A stretch of 6,573 bases of DNA from Halomonas sp. (GCA_007135745.1 SLIH01000151.1:1-6573); one strand, 5' to 3'. Counted from the stretch's first letter, positions 1-6,203 are shown. Notes: generated by a model not told the origin, from the letters alone. Translations and numbers: made by a program.

Positions 1-1005
1 ATTTCGTTCTGCCGGCGAATCGAATTCACCGGTGGCCTTGTTGTAACGGATAAAGGCGGAGGAGGCGAAGCCGGATTGGTTGGCCAGAAATACGTATTCC
101 TGGCTGATGGCAATACCGTAGTTGGAACCCGTGTGCGTATGGGAGCCAACCCACTCCGGTTCATCACCCAGAGTATTCAACTGCCCCAGATTGTTCCCAA
201 GCGACGCGCTCCACAGCATACCGTCGCGATCAATCAGGCAGCCGTATGGCGTATGGGTCCCGGTGGAAATCGGGCCGGCCAGCACGTCGCCGGTTTCACT
301 GTCGAGCTTGTAGTAGGCGCGACCATTATACATTCCCAACCAGATGTGCCCGTCGGTTCCTATGCAGAGCGAACGCCCCAGATTGCCGCTTTCACCGACC
401 GTCACATGCCAGGCGATACGGTCATCACGAAGCTCATCCGGATCCACCTGATTGTTATCGTTGAGATCGACCAGGGGCATCATTTCATTGTCCGCGGGAT
501 CCTTGGAAATGGCGCCGTCATCATTCAGATCCTGAGAGGTATTCACCTGACCATCCCCGAGGTGGTCCACCGCTTCCTGATTGAGAATTTTCATCACGGC
601 CGGGGCACGGCCGTCGAAATGACGGTTGGCAACATAAACGTTGCCCCGCACATCCACGGCGGTTCTCGATGGTGCCGGGCCACTCCAGGCCCCGCCGGCC
701 TTCTCCGGGAAATGCGTCCAGTACCGGGCAATTTCCCGGTTGGTTTCAACATCCCATTTGGAAACAGAGACCTCGCCTGAATTCGCAATCCAGAGAATGG
801 GGAAGGTCGTAACATCGCCCGTCAGCCGAAGAACCCGTCGCTCGGCGTCGTATTCCAGACCGTTCAGGGTCGCCTGACTGAAAACGTTCGCATCAATGGT
901 GATCTGGGCCGCCTGCGGCGCAGGCCCCAGTGCCAGGAGCAGTGCCAGACCCGCAACCCGGGTCGGGCGCGCTGCGCCGGACCATCCGAAAATCTGCCTG
1001 TTCAT
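1..1005 (-). CDS. Secreted NHL/streptogramin-lyase-like beta-propeller with EF-hand insert (3' end missing)
   Basis: The minus-strand frame is open from an ATG at 1005 to the left edge: 335 codons with no stop, so the C-terminus is missing. AAAGGAGA (1012-1019) precedes the ATG by 6 bases. Residues 1-33 look like a Sec signal peptide, with a basic start, the core VAGLALLLALG and probable cleavage near QAA|Q. The mature part has propeller-like strand repeats: ILWIANSGEVSVSKWDVETN (70-89), VDVRGNVYVANRH (117-129), IGTDGHIWLGMYNGRAYYKL (215-234), CLIDRDGMLWSAS (256-268) and YGIAISQEYVFLANQSG (296-312). These recall Vgb/NHL-type propellers. An acidic insert (about 147-191) contains a canonical EF-hand loop, D180-x-N182-x-N184-x-Q186-x-D188-x-x-E191, and a partial one at D159-N161-D163-G164, so calcium binding is likely. 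No enzymatic activity can be inferred. It is the last visible gene of a three-gene minus-strand unit, 76 bases after the TolB-like gene. The propeller call is fairly firm; the function is unknown. Confidence 0.8.
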   Translation of the reverse strand, partial: MNRQIFGWSGAARPTRVAGLALLLALGPAPQAAQITIDANVFSQATLNGLEYDAERRVLRLTGDVTTFPILWIANSGEVSVSKWDVETNREIARYWTHFPEKAGGAWSGPAPSRTAVDVRGNVYVANRHFDGRAPAVMKILNQEAVDHLGDGQVNTSQDLNDDGAISKDPADNEMMPLVDLNDNNQVDPDELRDDRIAWHVTVGESGNLGRSLCIGTDGHIWLGMYNGRAYYKLDSETGDVLAGPISTGTHTPYGCLIDRDGMLWSASLGNNLGQLNTLGDEPEWVGSHTHTGSNYGIAISQEYVFLANQSGFASSAFIRYNKATGEFDSPAERN

Positions 1006-1081
1006 GGAGTCTCTCCTTTGGGGCAAATTCCGCTACCACAGCTCGGCATACCGCTTACCGGCCACTCTTTAATCAGCTTGA

Positions 1082-2128
1082 TCAGTGGACCCACCGGGCC
1101 ACCGGCCAGCCATCCTGGCCTGGCCCCTCACTGATCATCACCGCATCTTCTCCCATCACCGATACCAGGAAGAGTCGGGGGTCACCTTCCCGAAAAGAAA
1201 CAAATACCAGACGCTCCGAATCCAGCCATACGGGCCGCTCATCGTCTGCGGGGCTGGCTGCAACCACTCGCGGCACGGCGTCCGGGGCAGACATGGAAAG
1301 CACAAACAGGTGGTTGCGGGCCGGGTCTCCCCGGTGAGTGGCCGAGGCAACGTAAGCAAGGGATTCACCATCCGGTGCCCAGACCATATGACTGATATTG
1401 CCCTCAACGTTCTCCAGCAGACGGCTCTCCCCATCATCCAGCGACATCAGGTACAGCCGCAGTTGACGGCCTCGCCCAGCGGTGAACGCCATGAACCTGT
1501 CATCCGGGGAAATGCTGAAGAAGCCCAAATTGCCGGGGTTATCCTGCTCGCCAACCAACACCCTCCGCTCACCCTCCGGCCAGCTCAGTTCAACCAGCCG
1601 CTGATCAGCGTCCCGCTCCATCAGCCACAGACGATCCCCTCGCGCGGACCATTGATAATGACGCGGATACCCCATGGCTCCGGGAAACTCTCGAGTCTCG
1701 CCGCTATCGACCGCCACGGAGAAAAGTCCTGCCGGATTGGTGCGGGTTGAGGTAAACGCCAGATGGGTGCCGTCCGGGTGCCAGCGTCCGCCATAACTGA
1801 TGCCGGGTGCCGGTCCGCCAACCCATTGAGGATTGCTCCCATCGGCGCTCATCCAATAAAGCTGGGCTCCCCCATCGCGTCGAGACGTAAACGCAATGGT
1901 CATTCCATCCGGTGACCATACCGGATCGAAGTCAGCGCCCTGCGAATCCGTCAGCCTGCGGATGGTTCCTTCTCCTACCGTCAGTGCATAAATGTCCTGT
2001 TGCCCGGCGCGGTCCGAAACAAAGAGCACGACGTCATCGTGTTCCCGGTTATCCGCCATAATCGCTGAAACCATGACGGCAACGCCCATGGCTGCGGCAA
2101 ACAACACAGAGGTTGAACTCCAGCTCAT
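1082..2128 (-). CDS. Secreted TolB/PD40-type seven-bladed beta-propeller protein
   Basis: The protein has 348 residues from the ATG at 2128. A GTG immediately upstream (2131) would add one residue, but AAGGAG at 2135-2140 lies 6 bases from the ATG and only 3 from the GTG, so the ATG is preferred. The N-terminus is hydrophobic (about residues 5-24) and ends SAIMA|D, a plausible signal peptidase I site, so the protein is probably periplasmic or secreted. Six PD40/WD40-like units begin near residues 67, 114, 158, 203, 248 and 298, with the hallmark pattern WSPDG...IAFTS...LY. Examples are VWSPDGMTIAFTSRRDG, WHPDGTHLAFTSTR, ISPDDRFMAFTAGR and VWAPDGESLAYVAS. A seventh blade appears to be split between the C-terminal GWPVARW and the N-terminal VVLFVSDRAGQQDIYAL, the usual propeller closure. 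There is no peptidase or other catalytic domain, so a binding or scaffold role is more likely than catalysis. It is not tolB itself: the N-terminal TolB domain and the tol/pal neighbours are absent. The gene lies 24 bases after the small secreted protein and is probably co-transcribed with it. Confidence 0.85.
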   Translation of the reverse strand: MSWSSTSVLFAAAMGVAVMVSAIMADNREHDDVVLFVSDRAGQQDIYALTVGEGTIRRLTDSQGADFDPVWSPDGMTIAFTSRRDGGAQLYWMSADGSNPQWVGGPAPGISYGGRWHPDGTHLAFTSTRTNPAGLFSVAVDSGETREFPGAMGYPRHYQWSARGDRLWLMERDADQRLVELSWPEGERRVLVGEQDNPGNLGFFSISPDDRFMAFTAGRGRQLRLYLMSLDDGESRLLENVEGNISHMVWAPDGESLAYVASATHRGDPARNHLFVLSMSAPDAVPRVVAASPADDERPVWLDSERLVFVSFREGDPRLFLVSVMGEDAVMISEGPGQDGWPVARWVH

Positions 2129-2134
2129 CACAGA

Positions 2135-2140
2135 CTCCTT
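2135..2140 (-). promoter_or_regulatory. Ribosome binding site deciding the ATG start of the TolB-like gene
   Basis: AAGGAG on the minus strand has a 6-base spacer to the ATG at 2128 and only 3 bases to the overlapping in-frame GTG at 2131. The spacing favours the ATG. Confidence 0.6.
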
Positions 2141-2152
2141 CTGCAGATGGGG

Positions 2153-2479
2153 TCAATCCGGAGCAATGACCATGAGCGTGTTAGCCAGGGGAATGCCCGC
2201 TTCGGAATACAGGTACACCCGATAGGTTCCGGCTGGCACGCTATCCAGGGGGGCTGACGCGCGGAGTTCCTCGTCAGCCAGGAGCCTGAATTGCTCATGC
2301 CGGCCGTTCTCCGCAATCAGATCAACCCACACACTCTGCCCAGCCTCAAGATTCCCGACCGTTAACGAAACAGCCGCACCTTCATTCAGACCGCTGGGAA
2401 CGGTCACATAGGGTTCGTCTGCCAATACAGGTGAAACAGAGAGAATGGTTAAACCCAGAATCAGAATTCGCATGCGCAT
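2153..2479 (-). CDS. Small secreted protein, probable Ig-like beta-sandwich
   Basis: This 108-residue protein starts at the ATG at 2479. A longer frame opens at 2518, but GGGGAGG (2487-2493) sits 7 bases before the 2479 ATG and the shorter form begins directly with a clean signal peptide, so 2479 is preferred. Residues 1-20 (MRMRILILGLTILSVSPVLA) form the signal, with a VLA|D cleavage site. The mature protein has about 88 residues and no cysteine. It is rich in alternating beta-strand patterns (AVSLTV, SVWVDLI, GTYRVYLYSEAG, NTLMVI). The glycine- and proline-turn spacing, notably PAGTYRVYLY, is typical of Ig-like or FN3-like sandwiches of exported proteins. I do not recognise the family. It is the first gene of the minus-strand unit and is followed 24 bases later by the TolB-like propeller, so it may be a partner or accessory of the two exported propellers. 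That role is inferred from position alone. Confidence 0.75.
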   Translation of the reverse strand: MRMRILILGLTILSVSPVLADEPYVTVPSGLNEGAAVSLTVGNLEAGQSVWVDLIAENGRHEQFRLLADEELRASAPLDSVPAGTYRVYLYSEAGIPLANTLMVIAPD

Positions 2480-2486
2480 TTCAGGT

Positions 2487-2493
2487 CCTCCCC
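2487..2493 (-). promoter_or_regulatory. Ribosome binding site deciding the start of the small secreted protein
   Basis: GGGGAGG on the minus strand lies 7 bases before the ATG at 2479. It supports that start over the in-frame ATG at 2518, which would put 13 extra residues in front of the signal peptide. Confidence 0.6.
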
Positions 2494-2552
2494 GGGCGGA
2501 AACAGACCAGCGATTCATTGCGAGCGGAAAGCGACTCGGACATCAGAAATCC

Positions 2553-2591
2553 GGTCTGCGGATATCGATAAAACGCAGCATATTTCAGACC
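2553..2591 (-). repeat. Inverted repeats in the leader of the secreted-protein unit
   Basis: GGTCTG (2553-2558) and CAGACC (2586-2591) form a 6-bp inverted repeat. Inside it, CTGCG (2556-2560) and CGCAG (2574-2578) form a second, competing one. They lie 74-112 bases upstream of the first gene's ATG (2479) and could fold in its 5' leader. The role is unknown and chance is possible at this length. Confidence 0.3.
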
Positions 2592-2609
2592 AGATCAGTC
2601 GCTTCCCTA

Positions 2610-2621
2610 ACTTTGCAAAGT
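2610..2621. promoter_or_regulatory. Perfect 12-bp palindrome ACTTTGCAAAGT, possible operator
   Basis: The sequence equals its own reverse complement over 12 bases. It lies 131 bases upstream of the first gene of the secreted-protein unit and 68 bases downstream of the cbiB stop, in the only sizeable gap between these genes. It could be a dimeric regulator site for the three-gene unit. I do not recognise it as a known consensus and no clear sigma-70 promoter is visible around it. Confidence 0.3.
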
Positions 2622-2688
2622 GATAGCTCAAGGTAAAAAACAGGAAGGACGTTCCGATGTAAATAAAGCTGACACAAAAGCTCATTTT

Positions 2689-3618
2689 TCAGGCTGCCAG
2701 GAGCTCTCCGTGCCATAATGTCAGCCCCAGCGCCGCTGTCAGCCAAAGCACCAGGCCGCGCCTGATCAACGAGAGTGCCTGCGTTATGGTCTCGGCTGTG
2801 GCCAACGGACCTTCGCCCAGTTCGGGCCGCCTGCGCCAACCCTCCGAATAGGGCGCATCACCACCGAGAGACACCCCAAGGGCACCGGCACCCGCCGCCA
2901 TGACCGGCCCGGCATTGGGACTGTCCCACCCGCCCGCCTGGGAGCGCCAGCACCGCATAGCCGCTCGGGTTTTACCCGCCAGCCCGTAGGCCAGGGCTGT
3001 AAGCCGCGCGGGAATCCAGTTGAGCAGGTCATCCAGCCGTGCCGCAAAGCGTCCGAAGCGATTGAAGCGCACCGTGCGGTACCCCCACATGGCATCCAGG
3101 GTATTCACCACCCGGTGCAACACCAACCCCGGCAACCCCGCCACGAGAAACCAGAACAGGCTGGCAAACACGGCATCGGCACCGTTCTCCAGCAACGATT
3201 CCGTGGCCGCCGTGGCGACGCCGGTCTCATCCAGAGCACGGGTATCCCGGCTCACCATCATGCCCACCTGCTGCCTGGCGCCTTCCAGGTCACCGGCGAC
3301 CAGAGGACGATATACGGCCAGACCATGCTCGCTCAGGCTCCGATGCCCAATGGCGAGCCAGAGCACGACGATGCTGATCAGCGCCAGGATGACCGGAGGC
3401 AGAAAGCTTACCAGTACCGCCACTGTGAGTATCGGAGCCAGCAGAATCACCACAGCCAGAGCGCCGCTGAGGATACCTCCCTGCCCGTCCCGGTTGAAGT
3501 GGCCCTCCAACCAGTCAATGCACCCGCCAAGCCCCACCAACGGATGCCAGCGACGCGGCTCACCCAGAAAGTGATCCAGCAACAGGGCGGCAATGCAGAT
3601 GGCAACAGGCAGCGTCAT
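2689..3618 (-). CDS. cbiB: Adenosylcobinamide-phosphate synthase CbiB (CobD)
   Basis: This inner-membrane enzyme of cobamide biosynthesis joins adenosylcobyric acid to (R)-1-aminopropan-2-ol or its phosphate, giving adenosylcobinamide (phosphate). The 309-residue length is normal for the family. Family hallmarks are the N-terminal LLLDHFLGEPRRWHPLVGLG (12-31), SRDTRALDE (123-131), ESLLENGADAVFASLFW (140-156), the NTLDAMWGYRTVRFNRFG block (172-189), ARLDDLLNWIPARLTAL (193-209) and the near-C-terminal SPNAGPVMAAGAGALGVSLG (233-252). Hydrophobic segments at about 50-70, 72-92, 150-170 and 284-302 fit a polytopic membrane protein. It starts at the ATG at 3618; no clear Shine-Dalgarno sequence precedes it (CCCTCACC). 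It is transcribed divergently from the cobT-cobC operon, an unusual separation because these genes are often co-linear. Its leader may carry a degenerate cobalamin riboswitch. The name cobD is used for this protein in Pseudomonas and is unrelated to Salmonella CobD. Confidence 0.96.
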   Translation of the reverse strand: MTLPVAICIAALLLDHFLGEPRRWHPLVGLGGCIDWLEGHFNRDGQGGILSGALAVVILLAPILTVAVLVSFLPPVILALISIVVLWLAIGHRSLSEHGLAVYRPLVAGDLEGARQQVGMMVSRDTRALDETGVATAATESLLENGADAVFASLFWFLVAGLPGLVLHRVVNTLDAMWGYRTVRFNRFGRFAARLDDLLNWIPARLTALAYGLAGKTRAAMRCWRSQAGGWDSPNAGPVMAAGAGALGVSLGGDAPYSEGWRRRPELGEGPLATAETITQALSLIRRGLVLWLTAALGLTLWHGELLAA

Positions 3619-3696
3619 GGTGAGGGTCCCGGGAACAGTGATGAGCGCGGGAGTTTACTTGATGCGGACCGTAGCGGAAACCAGCCCCCGGCAGGA

Positions 3697-3710
3697 GCGG
3701 CCACGGCCGC
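3697..3710. repeat. GC-rich hairpin in the cbiB leader
   Basis: GCGGCC (3697-3702), two bases, then GGCCGC (3705-3710) form a near-perfect 6-bp inverted repeat. It lies 79-92 bases upstream of the cbiB ATG. No T-run follows on either strand, so it is not a typical intrinsic terminator. It would sit at the tip of the larger alternative fold proposed for this leader. Confidence 0.4.
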
Positions 3711-3723
3711 GATCAGGATTCCA

Positions 3724-3810
3724 GCTTTAGCTCTCCTGCAACAAGAGCCGAACCGCTTGCTGGGGCTTTGGGGAAGTCGCTCCGCTGTGACTAGTATGAA
3801 TCACCTAAAT
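3724..3810 (-). promoter_or_regulatory. Candidate degenerate cobalamin riboswitch upstream of cbiB
   Basis: Read on the minus strand, four segments occur in the order expected of a cobalamin aptamer. TTTAGGT (3809-3803) is the 5' P1/P2 side. CGGAGCGACTTCC (3784-3772) resembles the common CGGTGCGAGTCC. GCCCCAGCAAGCGGT (3766-3752) resembles the core GCCCCCGCAACGGT with one substitution and one inserted base. GCAGGAGAGCTAAAGC (3739-3724) resembles the B12 box. The box flank AGCTAAA can pair with TTTAGGT at six of seven positions, as the real P1/P2 helix would, although the bases differ from consensus. The gene downstream is a cobalamin biosynthesis gene, the usual regulon. Against it: the conserved GGGAA before P4 is missing, the box deviates after AGGAGA, and the P3 region is short. 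It could be a decayed or divergent riboswitch, or chance similarity in GC-rich DNA. Confidence 0.33.
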
Positions 3811-3828
3811 TAGCTCCCTATCATTATC

Positions 3829-3844
3829 TGCGATCAAGATCACA
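3829..3844. promoter_or_regulatory. CRP/Vfr-like palindrome between the divergent cob units
   Basis: TGCGA-N6-TCACA differs from the CRP-family consensus TGTGA-N6-TCACA at a single base. Its centre lies about 42 bases before the lipoprotein ATG and about 218 bases before the cbiB ATG. A poor -10-like TATCAT (3819-3824) just upstream on the plus strand would place its start point inside the site, which would suggest repression of the lipoprotein-cobT operon. The promoter itself is not convincing, so the direction of control is open. Confidence 0.35.
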
Positions 3845-3878
3845 CATCGAGCAGATGTACCATTGAAGGGAGCTCAAT

Positions 3879-5123
3879 ATGACAGGACCTCAGAATCGCC
3901 ATCGCCTTTTCCTCCTCCTCGGCGCACTTTTTCTCACCGCCTGCGTCGTTACCGCCGAACCCGAATGGGTCGCCACTTACCTCCATCAGCCGGATACCGG
4001 CAATGACCAGATCACCTGGCTTCACGACATGGAGCGCGACAGTTTTGGTAACGTTTTTGCGGTTGGCTCGGGCATTAACGTCGACACCAGTGACGGACTC
4101 AACCGCACCCAGGATGCCTTGCTCGTGCGCTTCACGCCCAGCGGCTCCGTGCAGTTGCTGAGTGCCCTGGATCTGGCCGACGGACAGCATCGCAGTGACG
4201 ACAGCGCCCGCCTGATTGCGCTGGATCCCCAGGACAACCTCTACACCGTTGTGCACCAGTACGAGGTGATCGACGACCAGGGGCAGACTGCCTCCTGGCT
4301 GGCAAGCCATAACGCCCAGGGTGATCTGCGCTGGAAGAAGCGCATCAGCGCAGCGGATGACGTGCGTGGGCTGGCCTGGCACCAGGGGCGCATCTACACC
4401 ACCGGCAGCAACACCCTGGCCCATGACGCCCAGGGCAACGAACAACTGCGTATAGAGCACCCGGAAACACCACGCCGCGCCATTGCCTTTGCCGACAACG
4501 GTGATCTGGTGGTCGCCGGTACAGGAACCGTCAGCCGCTACAGCGGTGAAGGCAAACAGCGCTGGCAGTATGAATCCAAGCTGGACCTGATCAACAACGG
4601 CAGCGTGCTGGTCGCCCAGTCCGGTGACGTGGTGGTTGCGCAAGGCATGCGCGATGAACGGGGCGGCGCCCTGGTCGCCCGCATTGACAGCCAGGGCAAC
4701 GAACTCTGGTCGCGGACCTTTGATGCCGCTCGTTCCTCTTACGGGGCCGCGGGGCCGACTCTGGTTCTGGAAGACTTCCGGGGCGACCTGTACCTGGTCG
4801 CCTCCAACGACGCGGGCCGCCGTATTGTTAAGCTGGATGCGTCAGGAACACCCTACTGGAACAAAACCAACCGTAGCGGTATCGTACAGGACGCTGATCT
4901 GATTGATGGCGGCCTGTTTGTCGTTGGTAACGCCCGGGACGAAAAGCGTGATGCGCGCGACGGCGCCGTAGTGGCAGAGGCCAGCCTCGACCGTACCGTA
5001 CAGAACACCCAGGGCAGCCTGGTGGTGGATGGCGACCGGATCTACACCGGCTACGCCGCTCTGGACGACGACAACCGTTTCGCCATGCACGTCAGCCGTT
5101 ATCAGGATCAGCCCATCGACTGA
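3879..5123 (+). CDS. Outer-membrane-type beta-propeller lipoprotein, first gene of the cobT-cobC operon
   Basis: The 414-residue protein starts at the ATG at 3879, with GAAGGGAG (3865-3872) 6 bases upstream. Residues 1-21 form a lipoprotein signal peptide ending in the lipobox LTA|C, with the lipidated cysteine at C22. The next residues are VV rather than D, so Lol sorting to the outer membrane is expected. The mature protein has about eight strand units typical of PQQ-like/SBBP propellers: GNVFAVGS (57), DNLYTVVHQ (119), GRIYTTGS (170), GDLVVAGTG (208), GDVVVAQG (249), GDLYLVASN (302), GGLFVVGN (344) and DRIYTGYA (386). These alternate with QGDLRW, GKQRW, QGNELW and SGTPYW turns. No catalytic motif is visible. 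The stop is 24 bases before cobT, so the two are almost certainly co-transcribed. A propeller lipoprotein in a cobamide operon recalls BtuG, the surface cobalamin-binding propeller of Bacteroides, but homology is not shown. A BamB-like scaffold role is an alternative; bamB's usual neighbours are absent. Confidence 0.88.
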   Translation: MTGPQNRHRLFLLLGALFLTACVVTAEPEWVATYLHQPDTGNDQITWLHDMERDSFGNVFAVGSGINVDTSDGLNRTQDALLVRFTPSGSVQLLSALDLADGQHRSDDSARLIALDPQDNLYTVVHQYEVIDDQGQTASWLASHNAQGDLRWKKRISAADDVRGLAWHQGRIYTTGSNTLAHDAQGNEQLRIEHPETPRRAIAFADNGDLVVAGTGTVSRYSGEGKQRWQYESKLDLINNGSVLVAQSGDVVVAQGMRDERGGALVARIDSQGNELWSRTFDAARSSYGAAGPTLVLEDFRGDLYLVASNDAGRRIVKLDASGTPYWNKTNRSGIVQDADLIDGGLFVVGNARDEKRDARDGAVVAEASLDRTVQNTQGSLVVDGDRIYTGYAALDDDNRFAMHVSRYQDQPID

Positions 5124-5147
5124 ACACCGACTGACAACAGGACGCCC

Positions 5148-6203
5148 ATGTCTGAAGCCTTCTGGCAGCACCCGCTGCCCCAGCTCAGCGACGATCACCT
5201 GCAGCGTGCCCGTGCTCGCCAGGGCGAGCTCACCAAACCGCCCGGCTCTCTGGGCCGACTGGAAGAGCTCGCATGCACCCTGGCCGCCCAACAACACAGG
5301 GCGCAGCCCGGCGCAGACAGGGTTCATATGTCCGTATTCGCGGCAGATCATGGCATCGCCGCAGACGGTGTCTCCGCTTTCCCGCAGGAGGTCACGGCGC
5401 AGATGGTTGCCAACTTCGCCTCCGGCGGTGCCGCCATCAGCGTGCTCGCCCGCACTCTGGGTGCGGAACTGGAAGTCATCAACATGGGCGTGGCCCACTC
5501 GCTGCCCGACGATACCGGCGTAACCAGCGAATGGCTCGCCCCGGGCACCGGCAACATTGCCCATGAGCCGGCCATGACCGAACACCAGGCGAGCCAGGCC
5601 CTGCAAGCGGGTGACCGGGCCGCCGCCCGGGCGGCCGAGGCGGGGGCCGAGCTTTTTATTGGTGGTGACATGGGCATTGGCAACACCTCCAGCGCTGCCG
5701 CCCTGGCCGCACTGCTGCTGAAGGGGCATCCGGAGGATCTGGTTGGCCCGGGGACCGGGCTGGATTCCACCGGCGTTGCCCGCAAGGCGGACAAAATCGG
5801 CCAGGCGTTGCAGCGCCATGGCAATGATGATGACGCCTTCCGCGCCCTCGCCTCGCTTGGCGGCTTCGAGATCGCCGCTCTGGCCGGCGCCATGATCGGT
5901 TCCTCCCAGCGGGGCATTCCGGTGCTGGTGGATGGCTTCATTGTGACCTCGGCGGCACTGGCTGCCGTGCGTCTGCGCCCTGATCTGCGGCCCTGGCTGC
6001 ATTTCTCGCATGAGTCGGAAGAGCCGGGGCACCAACACCTTTTGCGGGCACTCGACGCCCGCCCACTGCTGGATCTGGGCATGCGGCTGGGCGAAGGCAG
6101 TGGCGCAGCCGTGGCCGTGAGTCTGCTGCGCTCCGCCTGTGCGCTGCATAACCGCATGGCTACCTTCAGCGAGGCGGGGGTCAGTGATGGCGAATCGTCG
6201 TGA
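5148..6203 (+). CDS. cobT: Nicotinate-nucleotide--dimethylbenzimidazole phosphoribosyltransferase CobT
   Basis: CobT transfers phosphoribose from nicotinate mononucleotide to 5,6-dimethylbenzimidazole, giving alpha-ribazole 5'-phosphate for the lower nucleotide loop of cobalamin. It is cytoplasmic. The 351-residue length is typical. Family motifs run in order: TKPPGSLGRLEELA (29-42), FAADHGIAADGVSAFPQEVT (64-83), NFASGGAAISVLAR (89-102), IGGDMGIGNTSSAAAL (171-186), GPGTGLDSTGVARK (200-213), GGFEIAALAGA (238-248), PVLVDGFI (258-265), SHESEEPGH (287-295) and LDLGMRLGEGSGAA (308-321). E316 in the last motif matches the catalytic glutamate known in Salmonella CobT (E317). A modest AGGA (5139-5142) precedes the ATG by 5 bases. 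It follows the propeller lipoprotein by 24 bases and overlaps the phosphatase gene by 17 bases, so translation of the two enzymes is probably coupled. All key motifs are intact. Confidence 0.97.
   Translation: MSEAFWQHPLPQLSDDHLQRARARQGELTKPPGSLGRLEELACTLAAQQHRAQPGADRVHMSVFAADHGIAADGVSAFPQEVTAQMVANFASGGAAISVLARTLGAELEVINMGVAHSLPDDTGVTSEWLAPGTGNIAHEPAMTEHQASQALQAGDRAAARAAEAGAELFIGGDMGIGNTSSAAALAALLLKGHPEDLVGPGTGLDSTGVARKADKIGQALQRHGNDDDAFRALASLGGFEIAALAGAMIGSSQRGIPVLVDGFIVTSAALAAVRLRPDLRPWLHFSHESEEPGHQHLLRALDARPLLDLGMRLGEGSGAAVAVSLLRSACALHNRMATFSEAGVSDGESS

Noticed and set aside
76..780. 234-codon plus-strand frame in the left part
   Set aside because: It lies antisense to the minus-strand propeller gene, which has a signal peptide, a good ribosome binding site and EF-hand motifs and is open through the whole stretch.
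1006..1081. Possible separate promoter or terminator between the two propeller genes
   Set aside because: The 76-base gap contains only the ribosome binding site that I can support. There is no strong hairpin with a T-run and no convincing -35/-10 pair.
2635..2655. Possible intrinsic terminator after cbiB (minus strand: GGAA, 5-base loop, TTCC, then TG and six T)
   Set aside because: A 4-bp stem with half AT content is too weak to call. The T-run alone is not enough evidence.
3713..3725. Plus-strand B12-box look-alike TCAGGATTCCAGC
   Set aside because: It resembles YCAGGANACCNGC, but no plausible 5' pairing partner or clear core was found upstream on that strand. It shows how easily such similarity arises here and lowers confidence in the minus-strand candidate.
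3840..4643. 267-codon open frame on the minus strand opposite the lipoprotein gene
   Set aside because: It is the complement of the lipoprotein gene, which has a good ribosome binding site, a lipobox and propeller repeats. The antisense product has no coherent features.
4842..6149. 435-codon open frame on the minus strand across lipoprotein, cobT and cobC
   Set aside because: It is antisense to cobT, whose motifs are unmistakable. The translation is low-complexity, rich in G, A, Q and H, and shows no recognisable domain. Long antisense frames are common in GC-rich genes.
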